Shown: positions 8,309 through 16,178, counted from the first letter of the stretch. The stretch is DNA of 64,000 bases from CAYWKU01 sp964459325 (GCA_964459325.1 CAYWKU010000003.1:1-64000), one strand, 5' to 3'. Translations and numbers: made by a program. Notes: generated from the sequence alone by a model not told the origin.

Positions 8309-9117
8309 TGTACGCGATACTTTACGATGAAACCAAGTGTGTCGGATGCAATAAGTGCGTCGAGGCCTGCGCCGAAGACAACAACCTCCCGCCGCGCATA
8401 CCGGACCCCACCGCTCAGGATGACGGGCTGTCCGGGCGCAGGTGGACTTCCATAGTCAGGCTTGAAAACGCCGACAGGTACGCCAAAAAACAATGCCTGC
8501 ATTGCATGCACCCGGCCTGCGAGGCGGCCTGCCTGGTTGGGGCCATGAAAAAGACCGAAAACGGCCCCGTGGTTTACGACGCCTCCAAGTGCATAGGATG
8601 CCGCTACTGCATGCTGGCCTGCCCCGTGGGCATCCCCCGCTACAACTGGAACGACCCCCTGCCCTACATCCAGAAATGCGACATGTGCTTCGACAGGCTG
8701 GCCGAAGGCAAACAGTGCGCCTGCGTGGCCGCCTGCCCTCACGGCGCCCTTTCCATCGACGACCGCGACAGGCAGCTCAAAAAGGCCCGGGCGCTCATAA
8801 ATTCCCGGCCCGACAAGTACATAGACCACATCTACGGCGAGCACGAGCTCGGCGGCACATGCGTGCTGTACATCACCGACACGCCGCTCGATAAGGTCCT
8901 CAGGCTCGACGAGATACCCGAGAAGACCATTTCGGACATAACCTGGCCGGTCATCAACAAGACCCCGGTGGTGGCGCTGGGAATGTTGGGTGGGCTTATC
9001 GGAACTTACTTCATATTCGAGCGCAAGAAGAAGGTGGCCGAGCACGAACGAGCGCTTAAAGGCGGGGAGTCCGGCGAAGAAGAATCCGAAAACCAAGAGG
9101 AAAAGAGCGATGACTAG
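8308..9117 (+). CDS. HmcB/DsrO-like 4x[4Fe-4S] subunit with C-terminal anchor
   Basis: Sixteen Cys lie in four groups: CVGCNKCVEAC, CLHCMHPACEAAC, CIGCRYCMLAC and CDMCFDRL...CACVAAC, the pattern of the electron-transfer subunits HybA, HmcB, DsrO and NrfC. A hydrophobic helix near residues 220-240 (VVALGMLGGLIGTYFIF) is followed by a charged tail rich in Lys and Glu, giving a C-terminal membrane anchor. Unlike most DsrO/HybA/HmcB proteins, no Tat or Sec signal is visible; the first Fe-S motif begins at residue 11. That raises the question of which side of the membrane it occupies. It overlaps the next gene by eight bases. Confidence 0.85.
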   Translation: MYAILYDETKCVGCNKCVEACAEDNNLPPRIPDPTAQDDGLSGRRWTSIVRLENADRYAKKQCLHCMHPACEAACLVGAMKKTENGPVVYDASKCIGCRYCMLACPVGIPRYNWNDPLPYIQKCDMCFDRLAEGKQCACVAACPHGALSIDDRDRQLKKARALINSRPDKYIDHIYGEHELGGTCVLYITDTPLDKVLRLDEIPEKTISDITWPVINKTPVVALGMLGGLIGTYFIFERKKKVAEHERALKGGESGEEESENQEEKSDD

Positions 9118-10951
9118 AGCACAAAGATTCAAGGAAATTTTATGGATACTGGCAATATTCTTCGCAGTGGCCACGGTGCTGCGGCTGATATTCGGCCTGG
9201 GCGCCGCCACGAACCTGACCGACGCCATGCCGTGGGGCCTGTGGAAGATATTCAACATGGTGGCGGGAGTAGCCCTGGCCACCGGGGGGTTCACCCTGGC
9301 CGCCATCGTCTACATACTCCAGCTGGACAAGTACAAATCTCTGATGAAACCGGCGGTGGTGGTGGCTTTTCTGGGCTACGGCGTCAGCGCCACTTCGCTC
9401 ATGTTCGACATCGGCCTGCCTCACCGTATATGGCACCCACTGGTACCCGGCATGTGGAACCATCACTCGTTTCTGTTCGAGGTTTGCTGGTGCGTTTTCC
9501 TCTACTTCATGGTGACCATCATCGAGCTTTCGCCCATTTTGACGGAAAAATCGCCCTGGCATAGAGTAACCCGCTTCCTTCACAAAATCTCCATACCCAT
9601 CGTGATGGTTGGAATAACATTGAGCACCTTGCATCACTCGTCGCTGGGCTCGTTGTTCCTGGTAACGCCCGAGAGGCTGCATCCCCTGTGGTACACCGGC
9701 AACTGGCTGCCCTTCCACTTCTTCTTCTCCGCCATAGGAGCGGGGATGATGACCGTGGTGCTGGTGGTGCTGGCTTACGGGCACATATACAAAAAGGACA
9801 TTGACTTCCCGGCGGTGAACGGGGTCGCCAAAATATCGGCGTGGATACTCGGCCTGTTTCTGTTAATGAGGCTGGCCGAGATAACAATGGCCGGCAAGTG
9901 GCCGGTTGCCTTTTCCGGCCAGTGGGAAAGCTACGTATTCGGATGGGAGATTTTCTTCCAGACTATCATCCCTATGGTGCTCATCGCCATTCCCCGGGTG
10001 AGAAACTCGAAGGGCGGGCTGGCCGCAGCCGCCGCGTTCGCCGTGCTGGGACTTATCATGCACCGGCTGGACACCGGCATTACCGGTTACGTAAGCTGGC
10101 TGGGCACGCCTTACTGGCCTTCCCTGCCCGAAATTGCCTTCACTCTTGGAATATACGCCGCCGGCGGGCTGGTGTTCATGTTCATGGCCGAATACTTCGA
10201 CGTCTTCGAGAAGGTAAGCTGGAAGCGGCCCGAAGAAGAAAAGCTGGAGGGAGACCTGACCGAGCTGTGGGGTTGGACCACCCAAAGCGCTCCGGTGAGG
10301 GTAAGCCTTCTTATAGTGGTAGCCGTTCCCGTGGCGGTGCTGCTTTACTCCAACAGCGCTCTGAAGGGCTTCCCGCTGGTTAAACAATCCATCGAGGCGC
10401 CGATGGCCATGGATGCACAACGCCACACGCTGCTCATAGACGGCAACCGCAACGACAACGCCGTCGCGTTCCCCCACGAAAAGCACAAAAAGCTTGCCGA
10501 GGAAATCACCGGCGAGAAGCTGGCGTGCGACAGGTGCCACCACCTGAGCAAACCCATGGACAAAAACACCGCCTGCTATCATTGCCATACGGACATGATG
10601 CTGGAAAAGACTATATTCGACCATTCCCTCCACGAAAAGGAGCTGGGCGGAAACAAATCGTGCGCCGAATGCCACGAGCTCAGCGAACCGGAATCCCGCG
10701 CCAACGCCAAGGCATGCGCCGAATGCCACAAAAAAGACATGGGAATGGAACCGGCGGCGACGGGGGAGAGGTTCAACGAAAAAGCGCCGGGGTACGAAAA
10801 CGCCATGCACGAGAGTTGTGTCAACTGCCACGAAGAGCAGGCCTCGGTCTACAACAGGCCCCGGCTTTACGAATGCGCCACCTGCCACGAGCAGGACATC
10901 CCGGCGTTCAGGGAATCCTCAACTGCTCCGGCGCCCACCGAGGGCAGATAG
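9110..10951 (+). CDS. NrfD/HmcC-type quinol subunit fused to a hexahaem cytochrome c domain
   Basis: Residues 1 to about 440 form a polytopic membrane protein of the NrfD/PsrC/HybB/HmcC family, which binds menaquinol without haem. After a helix (about 405-422) comes a domain with six CxxCH motifs: CDRCH, CYHCH, CAECH, CAECH, CVNCH and CATCH, plus extra His such as FPHEKH and FDHSLHEK that could be distal ligands as in cytochrome c3/c7. In Hmc, Tmc and DsrMKJOP complexes the cytochrome is a separate protein, so this fusion is unusual. The haem domain should lie in the periplasm. I chose ATG 9110, which overlaps the end of the Fe-S gene; the longer open frame upstream runs inside that gene. Confidence 0.85.
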   Translation: MTRAQRFKEILWILAIFFAVATVLRLIFGLGAATNLTDAMPWGLWKIFNMVAGVALATGGFTLAAIVYILQLDKYKSLMKPAVVVAFLGYGVSATSLMFDIGLPHRIWHPLVPGMWNHHSFLFEVCWCVFLYFMVTIIELSPILTEKSPWHRVTRFLHKISIPIVMVGITLSTLHHSSLGSLFLVTPERLHPLWYTGNWLPFHFFFSAIGAGMMTVVLVVLAYGHIYKKDIDFPAVNGVAKISAWILGLFLLMRLAEITMAGKWPVAFSGQWESYVFGWEIFFQTIIPMVLIAIPRVRNSKGGLAAAAAFAVLGLIMHRLDTGITGYVSWLGTPYWPSLPEIAFTLGIYAAGGLVFMFMAEYFDVFEKVSWKRPEEEKLEGDLTELWGWTTQSAPVRVSLLIVVAVPVAVLLYSNSALKGFPLVKQSIEAPMAMDAQRHTLLIDGNRNDNAVAFPHEKHKKLAEEITGEKLACDRCHHLSKPMDKNTACYHCHTDMMLEKTIFDHSLHEKELGGNKSCAECHELSEPESRANAKACAECHKKDMGMEPAATGERFNEKAPGYENAMHESCVNCHEEQASVYNRPRLYECATCHEQDIPAFRESSTAPAPTEGR

Positions 10952-10974
10952 GTTCAATCGCAAAAAAGGGTTAT

Positions 10975-11185
10975 GGACAAGGGGCCTAGCCCCTTGTCCG
11001 GCCCTGCGAAATGCGCGGGTGGCAGGGTGGCTCGACCTGCCCGTCCGGGCGTTATACGTCGAGGTTGCTTCAACGCCGGGCAGGAATGCCCGGCCTCCAA
11101 CAAAAACGGAGGACGGACATTCCTGTCCGTCAATTACCGGGTTCCGGGGGGTGTCATGGCGCCGGGCGGGTTTGAGACCCGCCCC
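10975..11185. repeat. Intergenic palindromic repeats after the redox operon
   Basis: Three palindromes lie in the 309-base gap: a 25-base one at 10975-10999 (arms GGACAAGGGGC / GCCCCTTGTCC), GCCGGGCAGGAATGCCCGGC at 11075-11094 and GGGCGGGTTTGAGACCCGCC from 11164. Between the first two is a degenerate REP-like stretch (GGTGGCTCGACCTGCCCGTC from about 11028, then GTTATACGTC). The first may act as a terminator for the upstream operon although it has no T run. No gene is seen in this gap. Confidence 0.65.
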
Positions 11186-11260
11186 TACACATCATTTGAT
11201 TGACCCGAAATACCGCCGCGAATATTGCCTTTACCCGCGATGTGTTAAACTCTCCAATAA

Positions 11261-12607
11261 ATGAAGCCGGACACCGAAAAGGTATTCGAAACTATTCTCG
11301 ACTCGATAGCCGACGGCGTGTTCACCGTCAACAAAGACTGGGCAATCACCTATTTCAATCGCGCCGCCGAAGACATAACGGGCATTCCCCGTGCCGAGGC
11401 CGTCGGGAAGAGGTGCAGCGACGTCTTCCACGCGAGTATCTGCCAGACCGAATGCGCCCTCCGACAGGCAATGGATACGGGAAAGGATGTGATTGATAAG
11501 AAAATCGATATCATCAACGCCGACGGCGAGAAGATACCCGTAAGCATATCCGCCTCAGTGTTGCGTGACTCGCAGGGCAACGCCATCGGCGGGGTGGAGA
11601 CTTTCCGCGACCTCTCCCCCATGGAGGCGCTACGCAGGGAACTCGAAGCGCGATACACCTTCATGGATATCGTCACCAAGGACAAGCGCCTGCTCACCAT
11701 AATAGACCAGCTTCCCGACATCGCTCAAAGCAGCGCCTCGGTGCTCATCCAGGGGCCGAGCGGGTCCGGCAAGGAGCTTTTCGCACAGGCCATTCACTAC
11801 TTAAGCCCCCGTAAAGACAAGGAAATCGTCGCCGTAAACTGCGGCGCCATACCCCAAACCCTGCTCGAATCCGAGCTTTTCGGCTACGTCAAGGGCGCTT
11901 TTACCGGAGCCGACCGGAACAAGCCGGGCAAAATCTCCGCCGCCGACGGCTCCACACTGTTCCTCGACGAAGTGGGAACCCTGCCCAAGGACGCGCAGGT
12001 GAAGCTGTTGAGAGCGCTCGAGGAAAAAACGTACCAACCCCTCGGCTCCAACAAATCGGTAAAAGCGGACATTCGCGTTATCAGCGCCACCAGCGCCGAC
12101 CTGAAGGGGATGATGGAGCGGGGCGAGTTCCGCGACGACTTGTACTGGCGACTCAACGTGGTCAAAATCGACCTGCCGCCCTTGTCCAAGCGCCGCGAGG
12201 ACATTCCGCTTCTGGTGGAGCGCTTTCTGCGACGCTTCAACAACAAAACCGGAAAAGCCATTGATGGCGTCAGCCCTGCGGCGATTGAGATACTGCTGAG
12301 GCATGACTACCCGGGTAACGTGCGAGAGCTGGAAAACGCCATCGAGCACGCTTTCGTTCTGTGCCGGGGCAACATGATAGAGCCCGGCCATTTGCCCCCC
12401 GAAATGACCGCTTCGGCCCAACCGGTGGAAGAGACCGGTTCCGGTTCGGAAGGCGCCTCGGAAAGCACCATAGAAGAAATGGAAATCCGCGCCATCCGCG
12501 ACGCCCTGGAAAAAACCGGCGGCCACAGGGGAAAAACCGCTCAAATCCTGGGAATAAACCCCTCCACCCTCTGGCGAAAAATGAAGCGCTATAATATTAA
12601 GGGATAA
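11261..12607 (+). CDS. Second sigma-54-dependent PAS activator
   Basis: This 448-residue paralogue of the regulator at 703-2124 has a PAS domain (about 5-120), an AAA+ domain with Walker A GPSGSGKE (165-172), an intact GAFTGA loop (212-217), Walker B LFLDEVG and a C-terminal Fis-type helix-turn-helix. The PAS Cys triad C52, C61, C65 keeps the C-x8-C-x3-C spacing seen in the paralogue. The start at ATG 11261 has no clear ribosome site but places the PAS fold at the N-terminus, as expected. It ends 125 bases before the sigma-54 promoter at 12732 and is the likely activator of that promoter. Its counterpart in Desulfovibrio orp clusters is the sigma-54 regulator DVU2106, by general resemblance. 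Confidence 0.9.
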   Translation: MKPDTEKVFETILDSIADGVFTVNKDWAITYFNRAAEDITGIPRAEAVGKRCSDVFHASICQTECALRQAMDTGKDVIDKKIDIINADGEKIPVSISASVLRDSQGNAIGGVETFRDLSPMEALRRELEARYTFMDIVTKDKRLLTIIDQLPDIAQSSASVLIQGPSGSGKELFAQAIHYLSPRKDKEIVAVNCGAIPQTLLESELFGYVKGAFTGADRNKPGKISAADGSTLFLDEVGTLPKDAQVKLLRALEEKTYQPLGSNKSVKADIRVISATSADLKGMMERGEFRDDLYWRLNVVKIDLPPLSKRREDIPLLVERFLRRFNNKTGKAIDGVSPAAIEILLRHDYPGNVRELENAIEHAFVLCRGNMIEPGHLPPEMTASAQPVEETGSGSEGASESTIEEMEIRAIRDALEKTGGHRGKTAQILGINPSTLWRKMKRYNIKG

Positions 12608-12620
12608 GGCCCCACCTGCT

Positions 12621-12655
12621 CTTGCAATATGCAATCAAATCTAATGCAACATGCA
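12621..12655. promoter_or_regulatory. Direct-repeat enhancer site
   Basis: TTGCAATATGCAATCA (from 12621) and ATGCAACATGCAATCA (from 12643) are repeats 22 bases apart, about two helical turns. They sit roughly 80-110 bases upstream of the sigma-54 promoter, the normal position for activator binding. The Fis-type domain of either PAS activator could bind here. Confidence 0.6.
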
Positions 12656-12731
12656 ATCACATTGAAATGACCGAAAAAGCTTCAAGGTCATAACCAACTG
12701 AAATATAAGCGGTTTTTCTTAACGAAGTGGT

Positions 12732-12747
12732 TGGCACATCAATTGCT
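12732..12747 (+). promoter_or_regulatory. Sigma-54 promoter for the orange-protein-like operon
   Basis: TGGCACATCAATTGCT matches the sigma-54 consensus TGGCAC-N5-TTGCW exactly. The predicted transcript start near 12758 leaves a short leader before ATG 12775, and excludes the in-frame GTG at 12727 as a start. Confidence 0.85.
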
Positions 12748-12774
12748 ACATGTATCGCATGGAAACTGTATCTT

Positions 12775-13392
12775 ATGCGCATAGCAATACTGACCTTTGG
12801 AGAAAGAGTGTCGCCGCGTTTCGATTACGCCCCCGAGGCCCTAATTGTAGAACTCAATTCAGGCGGGGAGGTGGAGCGAAAACGCCTTAAAATGGGTTCC
12901 CCGGAACCGGCGGCTCGGGTGGCTAAGCTTAAAGAGGAAGAGGTGGAGGTAGTCATTTGCGGAAACATTGACGTATTCAGCGAAAGAATGGTTAGCTTCG
13001 GCGGGCTCGAACTGATTCCATGGGTCACCGGGAACGCCGAAGACGCCATAAGCACCATGATTACAGGCCGATTGCACCCCGGCGCCATACTGGACGCTCC
13101 GGGTAACCGCAAGAGGTGGCGATTCGCCAAAGGCCGGCGCGGAAGCCGACGGGGGCAATGGTCGGAAGAACTCGATAACCAAAAGGAGGATTACAAAATG
13201 CCAAGAGGAGACGGAACGGGTCCAAGCGGTAAAGGCCCCGGCACGGGTCGAGGGCTCGGCCCATGCGGAGGCGGGGGCGGAAAAGGCGGCAAGGGAACCG
13301 GCGGCGGTCGAGGAATGGGCCAAAAGTCCGGTAGCGGCAAAGGCCGCGGCGGAAAAGGAGGCTCCCGGAGAGGTCCCGGTGAGACTTCCTGA
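12775..13392 (+). CDS. NifX/ORP-like domain with in-frame Gly-rich DUF5320-like tail
   Basis: Residues 1 to about 110 (MRIAILTFGERVSPRFDYAP, VVICGNIDVF, TGRLHPGAIL) match the NifX/NifB-tail/orange-protein fold, first gene of the sigma-54 operon. After a basic linker the frame continues into a Gly/Lys/Arg-rich tail beginning MPRGDGTGPSGKGPGTGRGL at residue 142. That tail is a DUF5320-like sequence, otherwise a separate protein (compare 13758-14147), and has its own ribosome site just before its Met. Either the protein is a 205-residue fusion or a stop has been lost between two genes; both products may be made. The NifX-like part probably binds a metal-sulfur cofactor or precursor, by analogy with the orange protein. 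Confidence 0.7.
   Translation: MRIAILTFGERVSPRFDYAPEALIVELNSGGEVERKRLKMGSPEPAARVAKLKEEEVEVVICGNIDVFSERMVSFGGLELIPWVTGNAEDAISTMITGRLHPGAILDAPGNRKRWRFAKGRRGSRRGQWSEELDNQKEDYKMPRGDGTGPSGKGPGTGRGLGPCGGGGGKGGKGTGGGRGMGQKSGSGKGRGGKGGSRRGPGETS
13198..13392 (+). CDS. Possible nested Gly-rich DUF5320-like protein
   Basis: AGGAGG lies seven to eight bases before ATG 13198, a better ribosome site than that of the longer gene containing it. The 64-residue product would begin MPRGDGTGPSGKGPGTGRGL, the same kind of start as the protein at 13758 (MPGFDRTGPLGAGPRTGRGL), so an independent start is credible. It is almost entirely Gly, Lys, Arg and Ser, with one Cys. It is in the same frame as the upstream NifX-like coding sequence. 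Confidence 0.5.
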   Translation: MPRGDGTGPSGKGPGTGRGLGPCGGGGGKGGKGTGGGRGMGQKSGSGKGRGGKGGSRRGPGETS

Positions 13393-13456
13393 TTGCCTTC
13401 ACCGGGCAAGCTCCCTACAGGCTCCACCTGCACGGAAGATGTATGAGGAGTTAGTC

Positions 13457-13684
13457 ATGAATTGCCCGTATTTACATGGAGAGGCTACGAAGCGCTGTGC
13501 CGCCGTCTGCGGACTGGTGGCGCTGAGCACCGAAGAACTGGAAACATATTGCGAAAGCGGCAATTACAGGGCGTGCCCCGTCTTCAGGGAACGCGAAAAG
13601 GCGGGACACTTAATCTCGATGAAAATGTATTGCACCATTCTTGACCAGATAAACAGTAACAACTTCGGTCAAGCTGTCGTATAG
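13457..13684 (+). CDS. Small Cys-rich protein of unknown function
   Basis: This 75-residue protein begins MNCPYLHGEATKRC and has Cys at 3, 14, 18, 32 and 40 in its first half, plus one near the end (MKMYCTIL). The arrangement suggests metal or cluster binding. A GAGGAG before ATG 13457 sets the start; the in-frame codons upstream overlap the previous gene's neighbourhood and carry no motif. It is in the sigma-54 operon between the two Gly-rich genes. I do not recognise a named family. Confidence 0.6.
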   Translation: MNCPYLHGEATKRCAAVCGLVALSTEELETYCESGNYRACPVFREREKAGHLISMKMYCTILDQINSNNFGQAVV

Positions 13685-13757
13685 CAAATCTTTTTTCGTT
13701 GAGAGAAGCCCCGTTAAAAATATCACACAAAAAACAAAACAATGGAGGTGAAAGAAA

Positions 13758-14147
13758 ATGCCCGGTTTTGATAGAACAGGCCCGTTAGGAGCAGGCCCCA
13801 GGACCGGTAGAGGTCTTGGATTTTGCGGCGGAGGTCCCTATCCTCCGGCTTACGGAGGTCCCGTTTACGGCGCAGGCCGAGGCGGCATCCCGTGGGGTGG
13901 CGGTCGCGGCAGAGCATGGGGCGGCGGCCGAGGTTGGTTCGGACGCGGACGAGGCCGGGGAGCCGGCTGGCACGGATGGGGCGCCTATCCACCCCCACCC
14001 TACGCCGCCTACGGAGCGCCTTACGATTACGGCTATCCGCCCCCCGATGCCGAGCGGGAATTGCTGGAAGCCAGAATAACCGAGCTTGAAAACGAGCTCG
14101 AGCAAACCCGCAGACGCCTGGATGAAATGAAAAAAGGTGAGGAGTAA
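13758..14147 (+). CDS. DUF5320-like Gly/Arg/Tyr-rich protein with coiled-coil tail
   Basis: The 129-residue protein starts MPGFDRTGPLGAGPRTGRGL, a sequence typical of DUF5320-like proteins that accompany Mrp/ORP genes in anaerobes. The middle (about 25-85) is rich in Gly, Arg, Tyr, Pro and Trp; the end (about 95-128) is a Glu/Arg-rich helix (ARITELENELEQTRRRLDEM) likely to form a coiled coil. GGAGGTG before ATG 13758 is a strong ribosome site. No catalytic motif is visible; a scaffold or interaction role within the ORP/Mrp group is an inference from context. Confidence 0.7.
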   Translation: MPGFDRTGPLGAGPRTGRGLGFCGGGPYPPAYGGPVYGAGRGGIPWGGGRGRAWGGGRGWFGRGRGRGAGWHGWGAYPPPPYAAYGAPYDYGYPPPDAERELLEARITELENELEQTRRRLDEMKKGEE

Positions 14148-14190
14148 ACCCGAAAAACGAGAAGTCATTATGGTCCCTGCGGGGCCAATG

Positions 14191-14215
14191 GGCAAGGGGC
14201 TTTAAGCCCCTTGCC
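14191..14215. repeat. GGGGCTTTAAGCCCC palindrome inside the operon
   Basis: A 25-base palindrome (arms GGCAAGGGGCTT / AAGCCCCTTGCC) lies in the 123-base gap before the DUF1847 gene. It belongs to the palindrome family found at 10975, 28377, 30451, 39517, 40189 and 49166. It may attenuate transcription or stabilise the upstream message. Confidence 0.7.
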
Positions 14216-14270
14216 TGAAATGACTTCACCGTAAAATGCTGAGTGTTGTATGGGAAGGTAAGGCAGCGGA

Positions 14271-14870
14271 ATGAAGCTTAAATGCGCTCAATGCGATGAC
14301 AAGCAGTGTCTGAGTGGAAAAGATTGTTACGGCTTCCGTGAGGAACACCGCAAAATCTATGAAAGCGATAAATCTAAACTCGATATGGCGCGAGCCGGCG
14401 CGGCCACCGAGGCGTGGAGATACCTCGAAGCCAGCCGCCTGGAGGAGCTCGTGCATTTTGCAAGAGGAATGAATTTCGAGCACTTGGGTTTGGCGTTCTG
14501 CTTCGGGCTACCCGAGGAGGCGCGCACCCTGGCCGACATGCTCGAGCGGAACGGACTCAAAATATCCAGCGTCATATGCAAGGCCTGCAGCGTATCCAAG
14601 GACGAACTCGGGCTGGAGCGGATTCTACCCTCGAACATCCCCGAGGGTATGTGCAACCCCATCGGGCAGGCGGAGCTGCTTAACAGGGCCGAAACCCGGT
14701 TGAACGTGGTTCTCGGACTGTGCGTCGGCCACGACGCGCTTTTCAGCATGCACTCGAAGGCGCCCGTTACCACTTTTGCCACAAAGGACCGCGCACTGGG
14801 CCACAACCCCATGTCCGCGCTTTACAACCTCTACAACAAAATACGCTACTCGAAACCGGTTGTAGAGTAG
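14271..14870 (+). CDS. DUF1847 Cys-rich protein, stand-alone form
   Basis: The 199-residue protein matches the C-terminal half of the fusion at 4792-5733 along its length: an N-terminal CAQCDDKQC...C group, GLAFCFGLPEEARTLADML, an inner VICKACSVSKDELG, and the end motif LCVGHDALFSMHSKAPVTTF. Most Cys positions are kept, but the fusion has LCVGCD where this one has LCVGHD. Metal or cluster binding is likely; the reaction, if any, is unknown. It sits between the DUF5320-like and Mrp genes in the sigma-54 operon. Confidence 0.75.
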   Translation: MKLKCAQCDDKQCLSGKDCYGFREEHRKIYESDKSKLDMARAGAATEAWRYLEASRLEELVHFARGMNFEHLGLAFCFGLPEEARTLADMLERNGLKISSVICKACSVSKDELGLERILPSNIPEGMCNPIGQAELLNRAETRLNVVLGLCVGHDALFSMHSKAPVTTFATKDRALGHNPMSALYNLYNKIRYSKPVVE

Positions 14871-14916
14871 AAAAATCTTCTATCTTGAACTACAGGAAAA
14901 GGCGAGGAACTGAAAA

Positions 14917-15741
14917 ATGTCAAAAGCTACCGATTACGAAGAAAAATCAAAACAAATCATGCAGAAAATCGAAGAAAAAATGGCTGCAATCCGCCATAAG
15001 ATTGTCATTATGAGCGGCAAGGGTGGGGTAGGCAAGACCACCGTGGCCGGCGGGTTGACCATTGCCCTGGCCCGGGCCGGAAAAGGGGTGGGGATACTCG
15101 ACACCGACATCCACGGTCCCAACGTATCGCTCATGCTCGGACTTGAAGGCCAACGGCTGGGCGGCCATGAAGAAACCATCGAGCCGCTTGTAACAGGCGA
15201 CGGGGTGAAGGCCGTCAGCATGGCAAACCTCCTGCCCAACGCAGACACCCCGGTTATATGGCGAGGCCCCGCGAAGCTGCATGCAATACGGCAGTTTTTA
15301 AGCGACGTAAGCTGGGGAAACCTCGATTACCTGGTCATCGACTCGCCTCCGGGCACGGGGGACGAACCTTTGACCATAGCCCAGTCCGTGCCCGGCCTCG
15401 ACGGAGCCGTCATAGTTACCACTCCCCAGGATATGGCCCTTTTGGACTCCAGAAAGTGCATCAACTTTGCACACCAGGTGAACATGCCGGTCATCGGGAT
15501 AGTGGAAAATATGAGCGGCATGACATGCCCCCATTGCGGGGGGAAAATCGAGCCTTTCAAAACGGGTGGGGGGGAACGCGCCGCCAAGGAAATGAACGTG
15601 CCGTTTTTAGGCCCCATACCTATGGACCCATACGTAGTGGAAAGCTCGGACCGGGGCGCGCCCTTTTTCGAGCCGGGCTCGGAAACCGCGAAAGCATTCG
15701 ACGCCATCGTGGAAAATATCGTTAAAACTATGGGCGAATGA
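14917..15741 (+). CDS. Mrp/NBP35-family P-loop ATPase
   Basis: The deviant Walker A GKGGVGKT is at 34-41, followed by the D-x-D-x-HGPN signature of Mrp proteins (DTDIHGPN) and the switch segment DSPPGTGDE. A CPHC pair near the end (MTCPHCGG) can bind a bridging [4Fe-4S] cluster between two subunits, as in ApbC/NBP35 carriers. At 274 residues it is the short Mrp form. Its position among NifX-like and MinD-like genes matches MrpORP of Desulfovibrio, which carries Fe-S clusters to or acts with the orange protein. The assignment to cluster transfer is from family knowledge. Confidence 0.85.
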   Translation: MSKATDYEEKSKQIMQKIEEKMAAIRHKIVIMSGKGGVGKTTVAGGLTIALARAGKGVGILDTDIHGPNVSLMLGLEGQRLGGHEETIEPLVTGDGVKAVSMANLLPNADTPVIWRGPAKLHAIRQFLSDVSWGNLDYLVIDSPPGTGDEPLTIAQSVPGLDGAVIVTTPQDMALLDSRKCINFAHQVNMPVIGIVENMSGMTCPHCGGKIEPFKTGGGERAAKEMNVPFLGPIPMDPYVVESSDRGAPFFEPGSETAKAFDAIVENIVKTMGE

Positions 15742-15782
15742 AGCCCGTAAATTTAATTTTTGGAGAAAGGAAAGAGAAAAAG

Positions 15783-16112
15783 ATGAGGTTGGCAATTGCT
15801 ACGGAAAACAATATGGTAAGCGCTCACTTCGGGCACTGTGAAGCGTTCACATTGGTCGATATTGAGGACGGAACGGTGGCCGACACCACCGTTGTTTCCG
15901 CGCCGCCGCACGAACCGGGAGTGCTGCCGAAGTTTCTCGGTGAACACGGAGCGACCGTGGTCATCGCCGGCGGCATGGGCCCCCGTGCCCAGGACCTGTT
16001 CCAGGCGCAGGGAATACGGGTAATAGCCGGAGTACAGGGGGCAATCGACGAGGTTGTCAAGGCATTCGTCGAGGGAACCCTCCGGGGCGGTGAAAACCTC
16101 TGCGAACACTGA
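15783..16112 (+). CDS. NifX/NifB-tail family protein (109 aa)
   Basis: The small protein has the conserved MRLAIATENNMVSAHFGHCE start, the central GGMGPRAQDLFQAQGIRV and the end GENLCEH. Residues H15, H18, C19 and the terminal C-x-H are likely metal or cofactor ligands. It belongs to the dinitrogenase iron-molybdenum cofactor family, whose members outside nitrogen fixation include the orange protein. GGAGAAAGG stands before ATG 15783; an in-frame ATG further upstream is less likely. It follows the Mrp gene closely. Confidence 0.8.
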   Translation: MRLAIATENNMVSAHFGHCEAFTLVDIEDGTVADTTVVSAPPHEPGVLPKFLGEHGATVVIAGGMGPRAQDLFQAQGIRVIAGVQGAIDEVVKAFVEGTLRGGENLCEH

Positions 16113-16178
16113 AACCTTCAGTTTCGAGCAAAAACACGTACATGAACCGGAAACGTAAGGAGAAGAAAAAAGTACCAT

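Noticed and set aside
12727..12774. GTG start at 12727 for the first ORP-like operon gene
   Set aside because: It precedes and overlaps the consensus sigma-54 promoter, so it would not be in the transcript.
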